Shown here piece after piece: positions 33,317 to 43,195 of a stretch of DNA of 64,000 bases. A model generated the notes under the pieces. The model was not told where the DNA came from and did no database searches. It saw only the letters and a list, made by a program, of their open reading frames with translations. The position numbers and the translations under genes are program-made. The DNA comes from DATFQI01 sp963816955 (lineage in GTDB: Bacteria; Actinomycetota; Thermoleophilia; Solirubrobacterales; Solirubrobacteraceae): positions 930,001-994,000 of the forward strand of contig CAWFME010000005.1 of the NCBI GenBank assembly GCA_963816955.1. The letters run 5' to 3'. The stretch's first letter is position 1. Every line of letters starts with the position of its first letter.

Positions 33317-35412
33317 GCGCTCCCGTGCTCCCGCGCTCGGTCGGCACGCCGCTCGCGCGGCTCGAGGGGCGCGAGAAGGTGACGGGCCGCGCCCGCTACG
33401 CCTACGAGCACCACGCCGAGGGCATGGCCTACTGCCACCCCGTGCAGGCGACGATCGCCTCGGGCGAGGTGCGCGCGGTCGACGCCGCCGAGGCGCTCGC
33501 CCGCACGGGCGTGCTCGCCGTCGTCTGGGCGGAGAACGCCCCCGCGCTCGGCGACGCCCGCGACGCGGAGCTGGCGCTGTTCCAGTCGCGCGCGATCGCC
33601 TACCGCGGGCAGATCGTCGCCGCTGTGGTCGCGGACTCGCTCGAGGGCGCGCGCGAGGCGGCCGGCCTCGTGAAGCTCAGCTACGACGAGCGTGCGCACG
33701 ACGTGACGCTGCGGGCCGACCACCCCGAGCTCTACGCGCCAGAGAAGGTCAATCCGTCGTTCCCGAACGAGACGTCGCAGGGCGATCCGGACGCCGCGCA
33801 CGCGTCCGCGGCGGTGTCCGTCGACGCCACCTACACGACGCCCGCCTTCCACAACAACCCGATGGAGCCGCACGCCACGATCGCGGTCTGGGAGCACGGG
33901 GGCCTGACGCTCTACGACTCGACGCAGGGCGCCTCCGGCGTGGCACGCTCGATCGCGAAGCTGTTCGAGCTCGAGCCCGCCCAGGTGCGCGTGATCTCGC
34001 CGCACGTCGGCGGCGGCTTCGGCTCCAAGGGCCTGCCGCGCCCGAACGTCGCGCTGGCGGCGATCGCGGCCAAGGTGGTCGAGCGCGCGGTGAAGGTCGC
34101 CACCACCCGCCAGCAGATGTTCGCCTACGTGGGCTACCGCACTCCGACGATCCAGCGGCTGCGCCTTGCGTGCGACGCGGACGGGCGCCTGGAGGCGATC
34201 TCCCACGAGGCGTCCGAGCAGACCTCGCGGCTGAAGGAGTACGCGGAGCAGACCGCGATCTGCTCGCGCTGGATGTACGCGGCGCCCAACCGGCGCACCG
34301 CGCACCGGCTCGTGGCGCTGGACGTGCCGACGCCGTCGTGGCTGCGCGCGCCGGGTGAGTGCCCGGGTATGTACGCGCTCGAGTCGGCGATCGACGAGCT
34401 CGCGCACGCCGCCGGGCTCGACCCCGTCGAGCTTCGGATCCGCAACGAGCCCGACGTGCACCCGGAGGAGGGCACGCGCTTCTCCTCGCGCAACCTCGTC
34501 GCGTGCCTGCGCGAGGGCGCCGAACGCTTCGGCTGGGAGCGCCGCAGCGCGCCGGGCGCGCGCCGCGACAGCCGCTGGCTGCACGGGATGGGCGTCGCCG
34601 CCTCGACGTATCCCGCCTACCAGATGCCCTCGATGGCGGCCGTGCGCGTGCGCCGCGACGGCGACTACGTCGTCCGGATCGCGGCGGCCGACATCGGCAC
34701 CGGCGCGCGCACCGTGCTCGCGCAGATCGCCGCCGACGCGCTCGAGGTCGAGCTCGAGCGGGTGGCGATCAAGGTCGGCGACAGCGGGTTCCCGCGCGCG
34801 AGCGTGGCCGGCGGCTCGTCGGGCACCGCGTCCTGGGGCACGGCGATCGTTCTGGCCTGCCGCGCGCTGCGCGAGCAGCTGGCCGAGCACGGCGGCGAGC
34901 CGCCCGAGGAGGGCCTCGAGGCGACCGCCGACACGGCAGAGTTCCTCAAGTCGCGCGAGCAGCTCGCCCGCTACGCGTTCGGCGCGCAGTTCGCCGACGT
35001 CCGCGTCGACGCGTCCACCGGCGAGGTGCGGGTCTCGCGCATGCTCGGCGTGTTCGCGGCGGGCCGGATCGTCAACCCGCGGCTGGCCCGGTCCCAGTTC
35101 ATCGGCGGCATGACGATGGGCATCTCGATGGCGCTGCACGAGGAGAGCGTCATGGACCGGGAGTTCGGCGACTACCTCAACAAGGATCTCGCGCAGTACC
35201 ACGTCGCCGCCTGCGCGGACATCGAGGAGATCGAGGCGCACTGGGTCGACGAGACCGACGACGCCCTGAATCCGATCGGCTCCAAGGGCATCGGCGAGAT
35301 CGGCATCGTCGGCACGGCGGCGGCCGTCGCCAACGCGGTCTTCAACGCGACCGGGCACCGCGTGCGCGACCTGCCGATCCGGCTCGATCGCGTGCTCGCC
35401 GGACTCTCGTGA
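33313..35412 (+). CDS. molybdenum hydroxylase large Mo-pterin subunit (YagR/XdhA-like)
   Basis: 699 residues from GTG. First domain PRSVGTPLARLEGREKVTG to about 120; Mo-binding part has PHVGGGFGSKG (Gln/Gly loop), WLRAPGECPGMYALESAIDE, GGSSGTASWG, and the catalytic Glu in SKGIGEIGIVGTAAA near residue 660. Such enzymes oxidise aldehydes, purines or N-heterocycles with water as oxygen donor, in cytoplasm or periplasm. The APGECPGM motif and YagT/YagS-like partners point to the aldehyde oxidoreductase PaoABC group. No XdhC/PaoD maturation factor is adjacent. Confidence 0.93.
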   Translation: MSAPVLPRSVGTPLARLEGREKVTGRARYAYEHHAEGMAYCHPVQATIASGEVRAVDAAEALARTGVLAVVWAENAPALGDARDAELALFQSRAIAYRGQIVAAVVADSLEGAREAAGLVKLSYDERAHDVTLRADHPELYAPEKVNPSFPNETSQGDPDAAHASAAVSVDATYTTPAFHNNPMEPHATIAVWEHGGLTLYDSTQGASGVARSIAKLFELEPAQVRVISPHVGGGFGSKGLPRPNVALAAIAAKVVERAVKVATTRQQMFAYVGYRTPTIQRLRLACDADGRLEAISHEASEQTSRLKEYAEQTAICSRWMYAAPNRRTAHRLVALDVPTPSWLRAPGECPGMYALESAIDELAHAAGLDPVELRIRNEPDVHPEEGTRFSSRNLVACLREGAERFGWERRSAPGARRDSRWLHGMGVAASTYPAYQMPSMAAVRVRRDGDYVVRIAAADIGTGARTVLAQIAADALEVELERVAIKVGDSGFPRASVAGGSSGTASWGTAIVLACRALREQLAEHGGEPPEEGLEATADTAEFLKSREQLARYAFGAQFADVRVDASTGEVRVSRMLGVFAAGRIVNPRLARSQFIGGMTMGISMALHEESVMDREFGDYLNKDLAQYHVAACADIEEIEAHWVDETDDALNPIGSKGIGEIGIVGTAAAVANAVFNATGHRVRDLPIRLDRVLAGLS

Positions 35413-35466
35413 GAGCCCGCTGAGCGCGCTACGGCCAGCCCCATTGCCGAGGGGCGGGCGGGGGCG

Positions 35467-35472
35467 TAGCGT
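35467..35472 (+). promoter_or_regulatory. -10 box TAGCGT of the LuxR-type gene
   Basis: TAGCGT lies 6 bases before a GTG at 35479, fixing the likely start even though that GTG is one frame away from the main coding frame. Confidence 0.4.
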
Positions 35473-35478
35473 CGGAGC

Positions 35479-37138
35479 GTGCCATCGACCACCACACCGC
35501 GGACCGCGCGGCGGGGCCGCCGCGCTCGCGCACGGTGTCGCCGCGTTGGCGCGCGGCGACTGGGAGGCCGCCCGCGAGACGTTCTCCGCCGCGCTCGAGG
35601 CCGAGGAGTCGGGCGCGGCCTGGGAGGGGCTCGGCTGGGCGGCCTGGTGGCTGTCCGACGAGGCGCTGACGCTGCGCGCCCGCGAGGCCGCCTACCGCGC
35701 CTTCCGGTCCGAGGGCGACGCCGCCGCCGCCGGCCGGGTAGCGGCCTGGCTGTCGAGCGACTTCCGCGAGTTCCGCGGCGAGGACGCGGTCGCGCGCGGC
35801 TGGCTCGTGCGCGCGCACCGGCTGCTCGACCCGCTGCCCGAGTCGGCCGACCACGGCTGGCTCGCGCTCAACGAAGGCTCGTTCGCGCTCAACGTCGAGC
35901 TCGACCCTGAGCGTGCCGCCGAGCACGCGCGGTTCGCCGCGCGGCTGGGGCGCGAGCTGGGCGTGGCCGACCTCGAGGCGGTCGGGCTGGCGCTGGACGG
36001 CATCGCCGAGGTGATCGGCGGGCGGGTCGCCGAGGGCATGAGGCTGCTCGACGAGGCGTCGACGATCGCCGCGGTCGAGGAGCTGCGCTTCCCGCTCTCC
36101 CAGGGGTGGGCGCTCTGCTACCTGATCGCCGCCTGCGACGGCGTGGGCGACCTCCCGCGCGCGACGCAGTGGTGCATGGTCCTGCGCGAGGTGGCCGAAC
36201 GCTGGGGCGCGCGCCAGCTGATCGGCGTCTGCCGCAGCACCTACGGCCGCGTGCTCGCCACGAGCGGGGACTGGGCGCGCGCCGAGGGCGAGCTCGTCGC
36301 CGCGGTCGAGGATCTGGAGGCCTCGCGGCCCGGGCAGGCCTCGGGCGGGCTCGCGCGGCTCGCCGAGCTGCGCGCGCGCCAGGGCCGCACCGACGAGGCG
36401 CGGGCGCTGTACGAGCGCGCCGGGCCGTCCGGCGTCCTGGGCCTCGGTGAGCTCGCGCTGCACGACGGGCGCCCGGCCGACGCGGCCGACGCCGCCGAGC
36501 GCGTGCTCCGCCGGCTGCCCGCCGCCGACGTGCTCGGCCGCATTCCCGCGCTCGAGCTGCTGGTGCGCGCGCGGGCCGAGCTCGGTGTGTTGGGCGAGGC
36601 GCGCGCGGCGTACGAGGACCTCGAGCGCGCTTCCTCGCTGCTCGGGACGACCTACCTGCTCGGGCGGGTCCGGCTCGCGGCCGGGCGGCTCGCGCTCGCC
36701 GAGGGCGACCACGACGAGGCCCGCCGCGCGAGCGAGGACGCCATCGACCGCCTGACCTCCGCCCCTTACGACGCCGCGGTCGCCCGGCTGTCGCTCGCCC
36801 GTGCGTTGCTCGCGCTCGGCCGGACGGAGAGCGCTGCTTCCGTCGCGAGGGCTGCCCGTGACGCGTTCGCCGCGCTCGGCGCGGTGCGCGAGCTGCGCGC
36901 GGCCGAGGCGCTTATCGCCGGCGAGGCGGCCGCCGCCGTGGGGCTCGGGGAGCTCAGCGGTCGCGAGCTCGAGATCCTCCGGCTCGTCGCCCAGGGGCTC
37001 GGCGACGCCGAGATCGCCGAGCGGCTGGTGCTGAGCCCGCACACCGTGCATCGCCATGTGGCGAATGTGCGCACGAAGCTGCGGTTGCCGTCGCGCAGCG
37101 CGGCCGTGGCGTATGCGGTGCGTGCCGGGTTGCTCTAG
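35479..37138 (+). CDS. LuxR-type regulator with TPR-like helical array; apparent frameshift near start
   Basis: The main frame (from about 35510) has repeated Ala/Leu-rich helical pairs over 450 residues, of TPR type, for example LGRELGVADLEAVGLALDGI and ALYERAGPSGVLGLGELALH, followed by a C-terminal LuxR helix-turn-helix: LSGRELEILRLVAQGLGDAE, IAERLVLSPHTVHRHVANVR and KLRLPSRSAAVAYAVRAGLL. No AAA ATPase domain is present. The only well-placed start, GTG 35479, is in another frame; deleting one G from the GGGG at about 35515 joins them. It follows the molybdenum enzyme genes by 66 bases and may regulate them. Confidence 0.8.
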
Positions 37139-37271
37139 CGCAAGCGAACGTCAACGGAGTGACGCGCGCGGCCCGCGGCGGCCCGCGCGGCCCGCGCGGC
37201 TCGCCGTGGCCGGTTCCGGCCATGGCATGCGGATGGCCGCAAAGGGCGAAGTCGGGCGGCTGCCGACACCG

Positions 37272-37277
37272 TAGCTT
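37272..37277 (+). promoter_or_regulatory. -10 box TAGCTT of the berberine-type oxidase
   Basis: TAGCTT is 6 bases before the ATG at 37284. The rest of the 145-base gap before it holds short imperfect GGCCCGCGC repeats and nothing else recognised. Confidence 0.45.
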
Positions 37278-37283
37278 CGGCGC

Positions 37284-38633
37284 ATGTCCACGATCGCGCC
37301 CTCCATCCTCCACGAGCCCGGCTCACCCGCCTACGAGGATGCGTGCGTCCTCTTCAACGCGATGATCACGACGCGCCCGCGGTACGTCGCGCGCTGCTCC
37401 ACCCCCGACGACGTCGCGGAGGCGCTCGCGTTCGCGGCGGCGGAGGGGCTCGAGGTCTCCGTGCGCGCCGGCGGCCACGCCGTCACGGGCCGCGCGCTGT
37501 GCGAGGGCGTGGTGCTCGACGTGCGCGGGATCGACTTCGTCGAGGTCGACCCGCAGCGGCGCGTCGCGCGCATCGGCGGCGGCGCGGCCTGGGCGCAGGT
37601 CGACCGCGCGACGCAGGAGCACGGCCTGGCCACGACCGGCGGCCGCGTGTCGACCACCGGCGTCGCCGGGCTGACGATGGGCGGCGGCTCCGGCTGGCTC
37701 GAGCGCAAGCACGGCCTCGCGTGCGACAACCTGCTCGCCGCCGAGCTGATCACCGCCGACGGCGAGCGCGTGCGCGCCTCGGCGACCGAGAACCCCGAGC
37801 TGCTGTGGGCGCTGCGCGGCGGCGGCGGGAACTTCGGCGTCGTCACCGCGCTCGAGATGACGCTGCATCCGGTCGGCCCGGAGGTGCTCGCGGGCATCGT
37901 GCTCTACCCGCAAGCGCGCGCCGCCGAGCTGCTGCGCGCCTTCCGCGTCGTCATGCGCGCCGCGCCCGACGAGCTGAGCCTGGCCTACATCAGCCTGACC
38001 GTCCCCGAGGACCCCGACTTCGACGCGGCCTGGCACGGCGCGCCGGCCGTCGCGGTCGCAGGGATGTGGGCCGGCGACGTGGCCGACGGGGAGCGCGCGG
38101 TGGCCGGCCTGCGCGGGCTCGGCGAGCCGATCGCGGACTTCTTCGGCCCGATGCCCTACGCGGACTTCCAGTGCATGCTCGACGACCCGCCCGGCTACCG
38201 GAACTACTGGACCGCCGAGCAGGCCGACGACCTTCCCGACCCGCTGGTCGACGCGATCGTCGAGCACTGCTTGGAGAAGCCCGAGGGGCCGTCGCAGCTG
38301 TTCCTCGTCGGCTGGGGCGGGGCGATGGCGCGGATCGGTGACGAGCACGCCCCGCTGGCCGACCGCGGCGCGCGCTTCGTCGTGCACCCGCTGTCGCTGT
38401 GGGAGGACCCCGCCGACGACGAGAAGGCAATCGCGTGGGTGCGCCGGTTCCGCGAGCTGATGGCCCCCTACCGGACCGGTGGCGCGTACCTGAACTTCCT
38501 CGGCGACGAGGGCGGCGACCGCGTGAAGGCGGCGTTCGGCGCGGAGCGCCACGCCCGGCTCGCGCGGGCGAAGGCGCGCTTCGACCCCCGCAACGTCTTC
38601 CGCGGCAACCACAACGTCGAGCCCGCGAGCTGA
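37284..38633 (+). CDS. FAD-linked oxidase of the berberine bridge enzyme family
   Basis: 449 residues. PCMH FAD-binding domain: VSVRAGGHAVTGRALCEG with the His that takes 8-alpha-histidyl FAD near residue 71, then VDPQRRVARIGGGAAWAQVD, TTGGRVSTTGVAGLTMGGGSG and KHGLACDNLLAAELITADG whose Cys can give a second covalent bond. The BBE C-terminal segment is YLNFLGDEGGDRVKAAFG...KARFDPRNVFRGNHNV. Members oxidise sugars, alcohols or alkaloid-like compounds with O2. No signal peptide, so cytoplasmic. Substrate unknown. Confidence 0.91.
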   Translation: MSTIAPSILHEPGSPAYEDACVLFNAMITTRPRYVARCSTPDDVAEALAFAAAEGLEVSVRAGGHAVTGRALCEGVVLDVRGIDFVEVDPQRRVARIGGGAAWAQVDRATQEHGLATTGGRVSTTGVAGLTMGGGSGWLERKHGLACDNLLAAELITADGERVRASATENPELLWALRGGGGNFGVVTALEMTLHPVGPEVLAGIVLYPQARAAELLRAFRVVMRAAPDELSLAYISLTVPEDPDFDAAWHGAPAVAVAGMWAGDVADGERAVAGLRGLGEPIADFFGPMPYADFQCMLDDPPGYRNYWTAEQADDLPDPLVDAIVEHCLEKPEGPSQLFLVGWGGAMARIGDEHAPLADRGARFVVHPLSLWEDPADDEKAIAWVRRFRELMAPYRTGGAYLNFLGDEGGDRVKAAFGAERHARLARAKARFDPRNVFRGNHNVEPAS

Positions 38634-38670
38634 CGCGCGCGGCGGCGCCGCGCCCGGCCGGGTGCGGCGC

Positions 38671-39581
38671 CTACGCCACGAGCGGGCGCAGCACCGCGAG
38701 CGCGGCCTCGCGGCCCGCCTCCAGGCCGGCGCTCACGACGCCCGGGTCGGACTCCAGCCGCGACACGCGCGGCGAGCCGGCCGGCGGGCGGATGCCGAGC
38801 ACGGCCTCGTGGGACTCCAGCAGCGCGTCGTCGGCGGCCAGCCGTGCCGGGCGCTCGAGGTAGCCGCGCCGCACGGGCTCGCCGAGCCGCCGCAGCAGCG
38901 TGCCGGTCAGCGCGCGCGACGCGCGAGAGGGGCGCTCGGCGTCCTGCGGGCGGCGCGAGCGCAGGACGAGCACGTGCGTCGCGCCCGCCGCCAGCGCGGC
39001 GTGGAACGGGATCGACTCCGCCAGGCCGGCGTCCAGGTAGCGGCGGCCGCCGATCACCACGGGCGGGCCGGCCAGCAGCGGCAGCGCCGTCGTCGCGCGC
39101 AGCGCGAGCTTCAAGGAGGCGCGGTCGCGGATCGCCGGCGCCAGGTCGACCGCGCGCCCTGTCTCCACGTCGGTGGCGAGCGGGTGGAAGCGCACGCGGT
39201 GCGAGAGCACGGCCTCCCACCGCATCGGCAGCACCTGCTCGTAGAGGTGCTCGACGAGGTGGCGCGTGTCCACCACGGGCCGCCCGCGCAGCGCGTTCGA
39301 GCGCCGGATGTACTGCCGGATCAGCCCCGGGTCGGCGTAGGGGCGAAGGCCGTCGGACGGGTTGCCGCTGAGCAGCCAGACGCCGTTCAGAGCGCCCGCC
39401 GAGGCGCCGTAGAGCGCGTCGAAGGCGCCGGTCAGCCCGAGCTCGTCGAGGGCGATCGCCATCCCCGCCGAGACCGCGCCGCGCATCCCGCCGCCCTCGA
39501 TCGCCAGCGCCAGCCGCGCGCCGTCGTCGCGCGCGCCCGCGGCTCGCCGCCGCAGCAGCTCCTCGACCGCGTGCGGCGCGC

Positions 39582-39585
<4 letters not shown>
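38671..39585 (-). CDS. patatin-like phospholipase
   Basis: 304 residues from a GTG overlapping the thioesterase stop (GTGA at 39582-39585). The patatin elements are LALAIEGGGMRGAVSAGMA (oxyanion loop), YGASAGALNGVWLLSG (G-x-S-x-G with the nucleophile Ser) and RRYLDAGLAESIPFHAA (catalytic Asp in D-A-G). Such enzymes release fatty acids from membrane phospholipids at the inner leaflet. Pairing with a thioesterase suggests acyl-chain turnover. Confidence 0.92.
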
Positions 39586-39992
<407 letters not shown>

Positions 39993-39999
39993 CGCGCGG

Positions 40000-40006
40000 C
40001 ATCCTA
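40000..40006. promoter_or_regulatory. overlapping divergent -10 boxes, thioesterase and lipase
   Basis: Leftward TAGGAT (complement of 40001-40006) is 8 bases before the thioesterase ATG. Rightward CATCCT (40000-40005), a weaker box, is 6 bases before the GTG at 40012. Confidence 0.4.
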
Positions 40007-40011
40007 GCCAT

Positions 40012-41232
40012 GTGCAACACTTCCGCAGCATGTTGCGCAGAGACGAGATCCAGGCGGCGGGCGAGCTGGCGGGAGAGGCGCTGGGAGGCTTCGGCGGGAT
40101 CGTCCGCGACGTGCAGCGCGGCGTCACGGGCCGCGTGTTCGGGCTGCTCGGCCCGGTCGGCATGCCTGTGCGGCTCATGCACGACGGCATCACCACCGCG
40201 GTGCACGCGTCGGTGCGCGCGGGCCTGAGCGCGGTGCCCAAGGGCGGCGGCCGCGCGCTGGCGCTCACCGCGCCCGAGGACGGGGCCCCGCTGGCCGAGG
40301 ACCCGTGCGGGGCCTTCGCGCTCGCCGCGCTCAACGGCATGTGGGGCGACCGGATCGGATCGCCACTCGCCCTCGGCCTCGGCCTGCGCGTCGACGGCGA
40401 GGCCGGCGACAAGATCGTCGTGTTCGTGCACGGGCTGTGTGAGACGGACGCCGCCTGGCGCCTCGGCGGCGGCCCGACCTACGGCGAGCGCCTGCGCGAG
40501 GACCTCGGCCACACGCCCGTCTACGCCCGCTACAACACCGGCCGCCACATCTCGGACAACGGGCGCGCGCTCGCCGCGGCGCTCGAGGCGCTCGTCGACG
40601 GCTGGCCCGTGCCGGTCGAGCAGCTCGTGCTGGTCGGGCACTCGATGGGCGGGCTCGTGGTCCGCAGCGCCTGCCACTACGGCGAGAAGGACGGGCACGC
40701 GTGGACGCAGGCGCTGCGCCACGTCGTCTGCCTCGGCTCCCCGCACATGGGCGCGCCGCTGGAGCGCGCCGCCGCGCGCGGCGGCCACTGGCTCTCGCGC
40801 CTGCCGGAGACCGCGCCGCTCGCGCGCGTGCTCACGGTGCGCAGCGCCGGCGTGAAGGACCTCCGCTACGGCGCCTGCCTGGAGGAGGACTGGCAGGGCG
40901 TGGACCCCGACGAGTGGGGCCCCGACCGCTGCGCGGACTTCCCGCTGGAGCCGAGCGCGACCTACTACTACGTCGGCGCGACGGTCGCGCGCGACAAGGA
41001 CTCACGGCTCGGGCGGCTGATCGGCGACGTGCTCGTGCAGTTCCCCAGCGCCTCGGGCGACGGGCCGCTGCGCAAGCTCGCGTTCGAGATCGACCACGGG
41101 CTGCACGTCGGCGGCGCCAACCACCTGCAGCTGCTCAACCACCCGCGCGTCTACGCGCAGCTGCGGCGCTGGCTCACTGGCTCGCGCGCAGCCGGCGCCC
41201 TAGCGGCCGCGCCAGCGCCAGCAGCACGATGA
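40012..41232 (+). CDS. lipase/esterase with PGAP1-like alpha/beta hydrolase domain
   Basis: 406 residues from GTG (an ATG at 40030 is possible). Residues 1-130 are helical and amphipathic, then KIVVFVHGLCETDAAWRL (oxyanion), YARYNTGRHISDNGRALAAA, the nucleophile elbow LVLVGHSMGGLVVRSA, VVCLGSPHMGAPLERAA, and a His in EIDHGLHVGGANHLQLL. No signal peptide. The GHSMGGLV-LGSPHxG pair is typical of PGAP1/triacylglycerol lipase relatives. Its 3' end overlaps the convergent TVP38 gene by 59 bases. Confidence 0.87.
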   Translation: MQHFRSMLRRDEIQAAGELAGEALGGFGGIVRDVQRGVTGRVFGLLGPVGMPVRLMHDGITTAVHASVRAGLSAVPKGGGRALALTAPEDGAPLAEDPCGAFALAALNGMWGDRIGSPLALGLGLRVDGEAGDKIVVFVHGLCETDAAWRLGGGPTYGERLREDLGHTPVYARYNTGRHISDNGRALAAALEALVDGWPVPVEQLVLVGHSMGGLVVRSACHYGEKDGHAWTQALRHVVCLGSPHMGAPLERAAARGGHWLSRLPETAPLARVLTVRSAGVKDLRYGACLEEDWQGVDPDEWGPDRCADFPLEPSATYYYVGATVARDKDSRLGRLIGDVLVQFPSASGDGPLRKLAFEIDHGLHVGGANHLQLLNHPRVYAQLRRWLTGSRAAGALAAAPAPAAR

Positions 41233-41848
41233 CGCCGAGCAGGATCGCCCACAGCACCGGGTCGTCGAAGCGCGGCTCCTGCAGCCGCTGACCGAGCAGC
41301 GCGGTCAGCGCCGTCAGCGGCATCACGCCGACGGCCGTGGTCCACGCGAAGCGCCCGAGCGGCACGCGCGTCGCGCCCGCCGCGTAGGAGACGAGGTTGT
41401 ACGGGATCACCGGGATCAGGCGGCCGGCGAGCAGGATCGGCCAGCCGCCGCGGGCGATCAGCCGGTCCGTCGCCTCCATCCGCTCGCGCCCGGCGATCCG
41501 GTCCAGCAGCGGCGGCCCGATGCCGCGCGCGAGCCCGTAGGCGACCAGGCAGGAGAGCGTCCACGCGAACACCATCAGCGGGAACCCGAGCGCGAAGCCG
41601 AACACGAAGCCGGCGGCCGCGGTCGGGAACTCGGCCGGGAAAGGGACGATCGCATGCACGAGTGCGATCCCGATCAGCACGAGCGCGGCGGCACCGCCGA
41701 GCGAGTCCAGCTCGGAGCGCATCTCGCCCAGGTCACCGCTGAACGCGGCGGAGACGGCGTCGCGGATCGGCTCGATCGCGAACAGCATGCCGGTGATGGC
41801 GAGCGCGGCCACGATGCTCAGCAGGATCGTGAGGCGCTCGCGGTGCAC
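41174..41848 (-). CDS. TVP38/TMEM64 (DedA-like) membrane protein
   Basis: 224 residues, six hydrophobic segments with the SNARE-associated/VTT domain: VHAIVPFPAEFPTAAAGFVFG (first re-entrant loop with Pro and Glu), ARGIGPPLLDRIAGRERMEA, and RLIPVIPYNLVSYAAGATRVP (second loop, conserved R and N). Relatives act as lipid scramblases or undecaprenyl-phosphate flippases. GTG at 41848 is 6 bases after TAGGCT. Last helix followed by RPLGRRLRASQ. Confidence 0.9.
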   Translation of the reverse strand: MHRERLTILLSIVAALAITGMLFAIEPIRDAVSAAFSGDLGEMRSELDSLGGAAALVLIGIALVHAIVPFPAEFPTAAAGFVFGFALGFPLMVFAWTLSCLVAYGLARGIGPPLLDRIAGRERMEATDRLIARGGWPILLAGRLIPVIPYNLVSYAAGATRVPLGRFAWTTAVGVMPLTALTALLGQRLQEPRFDDPVLWAILLGVIVLLALARPLGRRLRASQ

Positions 41849-41854
41849 ACCGCA

Positions 41855-41860
41855 AGCCTA
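41855..41860 (-). promoter_or_regulatory. -10 box TAGGCT of the TVP38 gene
   Basis: TAGGCT on the minus strand is 6 bases before the GTG at 41848, supporting this start and a leaderless mRNA. Confidence 0.45.
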
Positions 41861-41871
41861 GGGCGCGATGC

Positions 41872-42192
41872 TCAAGGGGATGTGAACGATTGCTGACGCC
41901 CGCGAGCTACGTCCTGGAGGCACAGCCGCAGGATGCGCTTGGCCTCCTCGATCAGCTCGGGCTCGCCTTGCCCGTCCGAGCGGAACGCCTCCTGCAGCAG
42001 CGCGTCCGCGACGAGCACGCCGGCGCGCGCGGCGGTCGCGAGCGCGGGGCCGCCGGGCAGCCCGAGCCCGCGCGCACGCCCAGCAGGCCGGCGGCCAGCG
42101 CCGCCTTGTTGTCGCGGTCGGCGGCGCGCAGCGCCGGCGCCATCTCGCGCCCGAACCACAGCGCCCGGTAGCCCGGCCGCTCGCGGTAGCGC
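41872..42192 (-). pseudogene. C-terminal remnant of a TetR-family regulator
   Basis: Starting at a junction near 42192 the minus strand reads QRYRERPGYRALWFGREMAP and ALRAADRDNKAALAAGLLGV, then in a second frame PALATAARAGVLVADALLQE and EEAKRILRLCLQDVARG, which is the usual ligand-domain end of TetR proteins. The N-terminal HTH is absent and one base is missing near GCGGGCTCGGG (about 42075). It is fused directly to a fragment of another gene. Confidence 0.68.
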
Positions 42193-42385
42193 TGGGCACG
42201 CCGGGGGAGCTGTCCTCCGGCGAGTCGTCGTAGGTGACGTTGACGGGTCCGTTGAGCGAGACGGCGGTGCCGTTGAGTGCTTCGTCGCGCCAGAACGGCC
42301 GGTCGTAGACGGCCGTGACCTTGGTGAGGTTGCCCTGGCGCAGGCTCTGCGTGAGCTGGTCGCGCTCGATCCGCATCCCAATGTG
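42193..42385 (-). pseudogene. internal fragment of a flavin monoamine oxidase
   Basis: The minus strand reads MRIERDQLTQSLRQGNLTKV, then AVYDRPFWRDEALNGTAVS and PVNVTYDDSPEDSSPG, a block found in the middle of bacterial amine oxidases (usual form: AVYDxPFWRxxGLSGQAVS...). The FAD-binding N-terminus and the C-terminus are missing; it ends where the TetR remnant begins. Both halves thus come from larger deletions. Confidence 0.66.
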
Positions 42386-42402
42386 AAGGCACTTTCGGGC
42401 TG

Positions 42403-42408
42403 TACCAT
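42403..42408 (+). promoter_or_regulatory. -10 box TACCAT of the class II aldolase
   Basis: TACCAT is 9 bases before the ATG at 42418; no Shine-Dalgarno sequence intervenes. Confidence 0.38.
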
Positions 42409-42417
42409 CGGCCGCCG

Positions 42418-43068
42418 ATGCCAGGCGCAGGCTCCCTTCGCGAGCAGGTTGCCGCCGCATCTCGGGCGCTCGCCGCGGCCGGGCTCGTGCGCGCGACGTC
42501 CGGCAACGTCAGCGCGCGGGACGGCGATCTGATCGCCGTCACGCCGACCGGCGGCGTGCTCGCCGAGCTCACCGCGGAGCAGATCGCGGTCGTCGATCTC
42601 GACGGCGCGCAGGTCGAGGGCGCGCTCGCGCCGACGTCGGAGATCGGCCTGCACCTCGGCGTCTACGAGCGCTACGGCGCCGGCGCGGTCGTGCACACGC
42701 ACGCGCCCGTCGCCACCGCCCTCTCGACCGTGCTCGACGAGCTGCCGTGCGTGCACTACGAGATGCTCGGCCTCGGCGGCAGCGTGCGCGTGGCGCCCTA
42801 CCGCACGTTCGGCACGCCGGAGCTGCACGACGCGGTGCTGGAGGCGCTCGAGGGCCGCACGGCCGCGTTGATGGGCAACCACGGCGCGCTCACCTACGGC
42901 GCCGACCTCGCGGGCGCCGTCGAGGCCACGCACCTGCTCGAGTGGGCCTGCACGGTCTACTGGCGCGCGGCCGCGATCGGCAGCCCGCGCGCGCTCTCCG
43001 AGACGGAGCTGCGCGACTTCGGCGCCGCCCTGGTCGAGCGCGGCTACGGACGGATCCAGGAGGGGTAG
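42418..43068 (+). CDS. class II aldolase/adducin family protein (sugar-phosphate aldolase-like)
   Basis: 216 residues. Typical blocks: RATSGNVSARDGDLIAVTPT (phosphate loop S-G-N), TSEIGLHLGVYERYGAGAVV with the active Glu, then VVHTHAPVATALS giving the H-x-H zinc ligands, and ALMGNHGALTYG with the third His. This matches L-fuculose- or L-ribulose-phosphate-type enzymes. It is immediately followed by the start of a PfkB-type kinase gene, now broken, so it was once part of a sugar operon. Substrate unproven. Confidence 0.9.
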   Translation: MPGAGSLREQVAAASRALAAAGLVRATSGNVSARDGDLIAVTPTGGVLAELTAEQIAVVDLDGAQVEGALAPTSEIGLHLGVYERYGAGAVVHTHAPVATALSTVLDELPCVHYEMLGLGGSVRVAPYRTFGTPELHDAVLEALEGRTAALMGNHGALTYGADLAGAVEATHLLEWACTVYWRAAAIGSPRALSETELRDFGAALVERGYGRIQEG

Positions 43069-43195
43069 ATGAAGGCGCTCTGCATCGGCGTGCACGTGCT
43101 CGACGTGCTCGTGCGGCCCGTCGAGGCGGCTCGGCCGGCGGCGCAGGGCCTGGGTTACCGATGCGGGCGAGTACGACCTCGCCGCGGCCGAGGCG
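43069..43195 (+). pseudogene. N-terminal stub of a PfkB-family sugar kinase
   Basis: Directly after the aldolase stop, ATG starts MKALCIGVHVLDVLVRPVEA, the characteristic opening of PfkB/ribokinase proteins. After about 25 residues the similarity stops and the frame runs Arg-rich into the antisense of the aldo/keto reductase. About 280 residues are missing. A deletion that removed the kinase body is the simplest explanation. Confidence 0.65.

Noticed and set aside
37165..37200. Tandem-looking GGCCCGCGC repeats
   Set aside because: Short, imperfect and of the background composition; not CRISPR-like and without regular spacers.
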